NCBI RefSeq assembly: GCF_001579845.1
Contig: NZ_CP007440.1
Location: 682,001-746,000, forward strand
Length of the DNA: 64,000 bases
Direction of reading: 5' to 3'
Origin: Rhodoplanes sp. Z2-YC6860
Lineage (GTDB): Bacteria; Pseudomonadota; Alphaproteobacteria; Rhizobiales; Xanthobacteraceae
The notes under the pieces were generated by a model. It saw only the letters and a list, made by a program, of their open reading frames with translations, searched no databases and had not been told where the DNA came from. Below, one piece after another: positions 62,342 through 64,000 of this stretch. Position numbers and translations under genes: made by a program. The stretch's first letter is position 1. Each line of letters opens with the position of its first letter.

Positions 62342-63559
62342 CTACTCCGCCGCGGGGCGCAGCTGTCGCAACGGCGACGGCGTCAACACCGGCGCATACG
62401 CATCGAGGATTTCGCGGCGGTCGCGGCTGCGCGGCGGATAGATGCGGACGCGGTTGATGGTTTGCTTGGTTTTCTTGGCCTCTGCTCCGGCAATGGCAAG
62501 ACGGCGGTCCCAGCCCTCGGTGTAGAGCGCCCCCCACGGTCCGAGATCGAGGCAGGTCACATAGTGTTCGATCCGCAGCGGGAGCATCTCAAGGCCGAGC
62601 AGATCAGCCGCCGCGTTGTTGCCGGCCCATCGGCCCATCGGCCGGCCGTGCTGGCACGACATCACGGAGGCGTGCGTGCCGTCGATCAGAGCTGCAGCGA
62701 TGTCGCCTGCCGCGAACACGCCGGCGACGCTCTTGACCCGCATGTATTCGTCGACCGGCAACCGGCCGAACCGGTCGCGCTCGACAGGCAGCATTGTCGC
62801 GAGCGGGCTTGCATGCACGCCGGCGGTCCACACAAGGGTTTCCGTCGCGATGCGCTCGCCACCGGAAAGTGTGATGCCGCTGGCATCGACCGATTCGAGT
62901 CTGACGCCGGTGCGCGTCTCGATTCCGAGATGACGCAACGCCTCTTCTATCACCGGCCGGGCCTCGTCTCCCATATTCGAGCCGATATGCGGGAGCGCAT
63001 CGGCAATAATGACGCGGCCGCTGCGGATGCCGGCTCGTGCCAGCTTCTCCGGCATTTCGCAGGCGGCTTCGATGCCGGTCAGTCCGGCGCCTGCGACCAC
63101 AATGGTGTCACGACCCGGTGAGGCAGGCCGACGTCCCAGGCCGGCGATGTGCTGGTTCAGCCGCTCGCCCTCCTGATAACTGTCGACGTTGAATGCGTGG
63201 CTCGCGAGGCCGGGAATGTTCGGCATGTTGAGCTGGCTGCCGGCGGCGAGCACGAGCCGATCGTAAGAGAGCATCCGGCCCGATCCAATGCGGACCACGC
63301 GAGCGCCGGCGTCGATCGCCGTGACCTCTCCGATTACGAGCTCGACCCCGATGGGTTCAAGGACATCAGCGAGCGCAACGCGCGTGTCGCTCAGGTCCTG
63401 CTCATACCCGCGCACGCGGATGAAGTTCCAGGGGTCACGGTTGACCAGCGTGATCTTGACGTCCGCAGACGCGTCTCCGGCCTCATCGAGACGTCGCGCC
63501 GCCGCAACAGCGGCCGCCAGTCCGGCAAACCCACCGCCGATGACAACGATCTGCTTCAT
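62342..63559 (-). CDS. NDH-2-like NAD(P)H:quinone oxidoreductase
   Basis: A 405-residue FAD-linked dehydrogenase of the pyridine nucleotide-disulfide family. ATG 63559 (MKQIVVIGGGFAGLAAAVAAARRL, AAGGAG ahead) starts with the FAD fold; ASPGRDTIVVAGAGLTGIEAACEMPEKL is the second nucleotide fold; and GVFAAGDIAAALIDG with SCQHGRPMG completes the family. It would pass electrons from NADH to quinone. The C-terminus is soluble-like. The gene lies between the GMC pair and the MarR gene in the same direction. Confidence 0.88.
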   Translation of the reverse strand: MKQIVVIGGGFAGLAAAVAAARRLDEAGDASADVKITLVNRDPWNFIRVRGYEQDLSDTRVALADVLEPIGVELVIGEVTAIDAGARVVRIGSGRMLSYDRLVLAAGSQLNMPNIPGLASHAFNVDSYQEGERLNQHIAGLGRRPASPGRDTIVVAGAGLTGIEAACEMPEKLARAGIRSGRVIIADALPHIGSNMGDEARPVIEEALRHLGIETRTGVRLESVDASGITLSGGERIATETLVWTAGVHASPLATMLPVERDRFGRLPVDEYMRVKSVAGVFAAGDIAAALIDGTHASVMSCQHGRPMGRWAGNNAAADLLGLEMLPLRIEHYVTCLDLGPWGALYTEGWDRRLAIAGAEAKKTKQTINRVRIYPPRSRDRREILDAYAPVLTPSPLRQLRPAAE

Positions 63560-63675
63560 GATCTTCTCCTTATTCGGGATATGCCCGAACACATGACGAG
63601 ACAGACCGGAGAAGTATGACACGCGGCCGAAATTTTTCGACGATTTGCAGCGTATGGCTACCTTCTCCGATGCGA

Positions 63676-64000
63676 CTAGCCAGCCGCCGCGCTCTGCAGC
63701 GGCGCCCGGCTGAGCTCATTGCCGGCAGCAATGGCCTTCCGTAGCAGGCGTACAAGCTCCTTGGCTTCCTTGTCCGACAGGCCGCGCAGCATGATGCGCT
63801 GAGCGGCTTCGACCGCCGGCGTGCTGCCGTTCAGGGTTCGCCGTCCCGCAGCCGTGATCGTCAGCTCGCGGGCGCGCCGGTCCCGGCTGCTTTCCTGGCG
63901 CGTGATCAGTCCTTTGGCGACCAGGCGGTCGACCACACCGGTGATGGTGGTGCGGTCATAGGCGATCAGTCCCGCCAGGGTGACCTGATCGATGCCGGGG
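63676..64000 (-). CDS. MarR family transcriptional regulator, C-terminal part
   Basis: The frame extends past the window edge, so the start is not seen. Visible: LAGLIAYDRTTITGVVDRLVAKGLITRQESSRDRRARELTITAAGRRTL, the recognition helix and wing of MarR, then a dimer helix (LSDKEAKELVRLLRKAIAAG). It stands upstream of the NDH-2-like gene and might control that gene and the GMC pair. Its ligand is unknown. Confidence 0.9.
   Translation of the reverse strand, partial: PGIDQVTLAGLIAYDRTTITGVVDRLVAKGLITRQESSRDRRARELTITAAGRRTLNGSTPAVEAAQRIMLRGLSDKEAKELVRLLRKAIAAGNELSRAPLQSAAAG

Overview
The window looks like chromosome of an alphaproteobacterium of the Hyphomicrobiales, most likely the Bradyrhizobium/Rhodopseudomonas group. 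The reasons are high GC, many BA14K, PRC-barrel, GlsB and other small Rhizobiales-type proteins, a HisKA_2 histidine kinase, orphan TctC/Bug receptors, and a flagellar cluster with a short flagellin and no visible sigma-54 signature. This placement is inference from gene content; no rRNA or intact tRNA is present.

Region by region: 1-2370 holds the end of groES, groEL and two overlapping small genes behind it. 2400-9110 is a stress-flavoured region with tiny zinc-ribbon and helical proteins, IS-like repeats, a histidine kinase with a small companion, PRC-barrel, BA14K and GlsB proteins, a Crp/Fnr regulator and a cold-shock protein. 9406-13899 is a compact mannose-related operon: phosphomannose isomerase, a large GT4 fusion protein and a GH130 phosphorylase. 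13999-22243 is an accessory island with microproteins, a broken and an intact copy of a CobT-like VWA gene, and a giant-repeat coiled-coil protein. Its segments are bounded by degenerate 3' ends of tRNA genes (initiator tRNA-like and tRNA-Ser-like). 22266-28045 holds oligopeptidase B, small genes, a Bug receptor and an FMN monooxygenase.

28064-41325 is a flagellar region. A formyltransferase and a glycosyltransferase-like gene, possibly for flagellin decoration, face away from an ECF sigma factor, flagellin, fliD, fliS, an anti-sigma-like gene, a periplasmic sensor-like gene, flgD, flgE, a small gene, a flgN-like gene, flgK and flgL. The sigma factor is separated from its likely anti-sigma and sensor partners by fliC-fliD-fliS, suggesting that the ECF module controls filament genes.

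41339-53000 is catabolic: a Bug receptor, a GST and a LysR regulator, then a divergent operon with two NMT1-type binding proteins, ABC ATPase and permease, an SDR, a dihydroorotase-like amidohydrolase, an ATZ/TRZ-type amidohydrolase and a ring-opening amidohydrolase of the cyanuric acid hydrolase/barbiturase family with all three Ser-Lys pairs. Together they read as uptake and hydrolysis of an N-heterocycle, pyrimidine- or triazine-like. 53015-64000 holds a DUF983 protein, a MocR regulator with an apparent direct-repeat operator, an exported PaoABC-type molybdenum aldehyde oxidase, a GMC dehydrogenase with a gluconate-dehydrogenase subunit 3-like partner, an NDH-2-like dehydrogenase and a MarR regulator cut by the window edge.

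The least expected items are the tRNA-remnant-bounded gene cassettes at 15-22 kb, the ECF sigma system interleaved with flagellar filament genes under a striking AAATATTGCCG inverted repeat, and the ring-opening amidohydrolase operon. All functional readings rest on motifs seen by eye and recalled family knowledge; no search was run.
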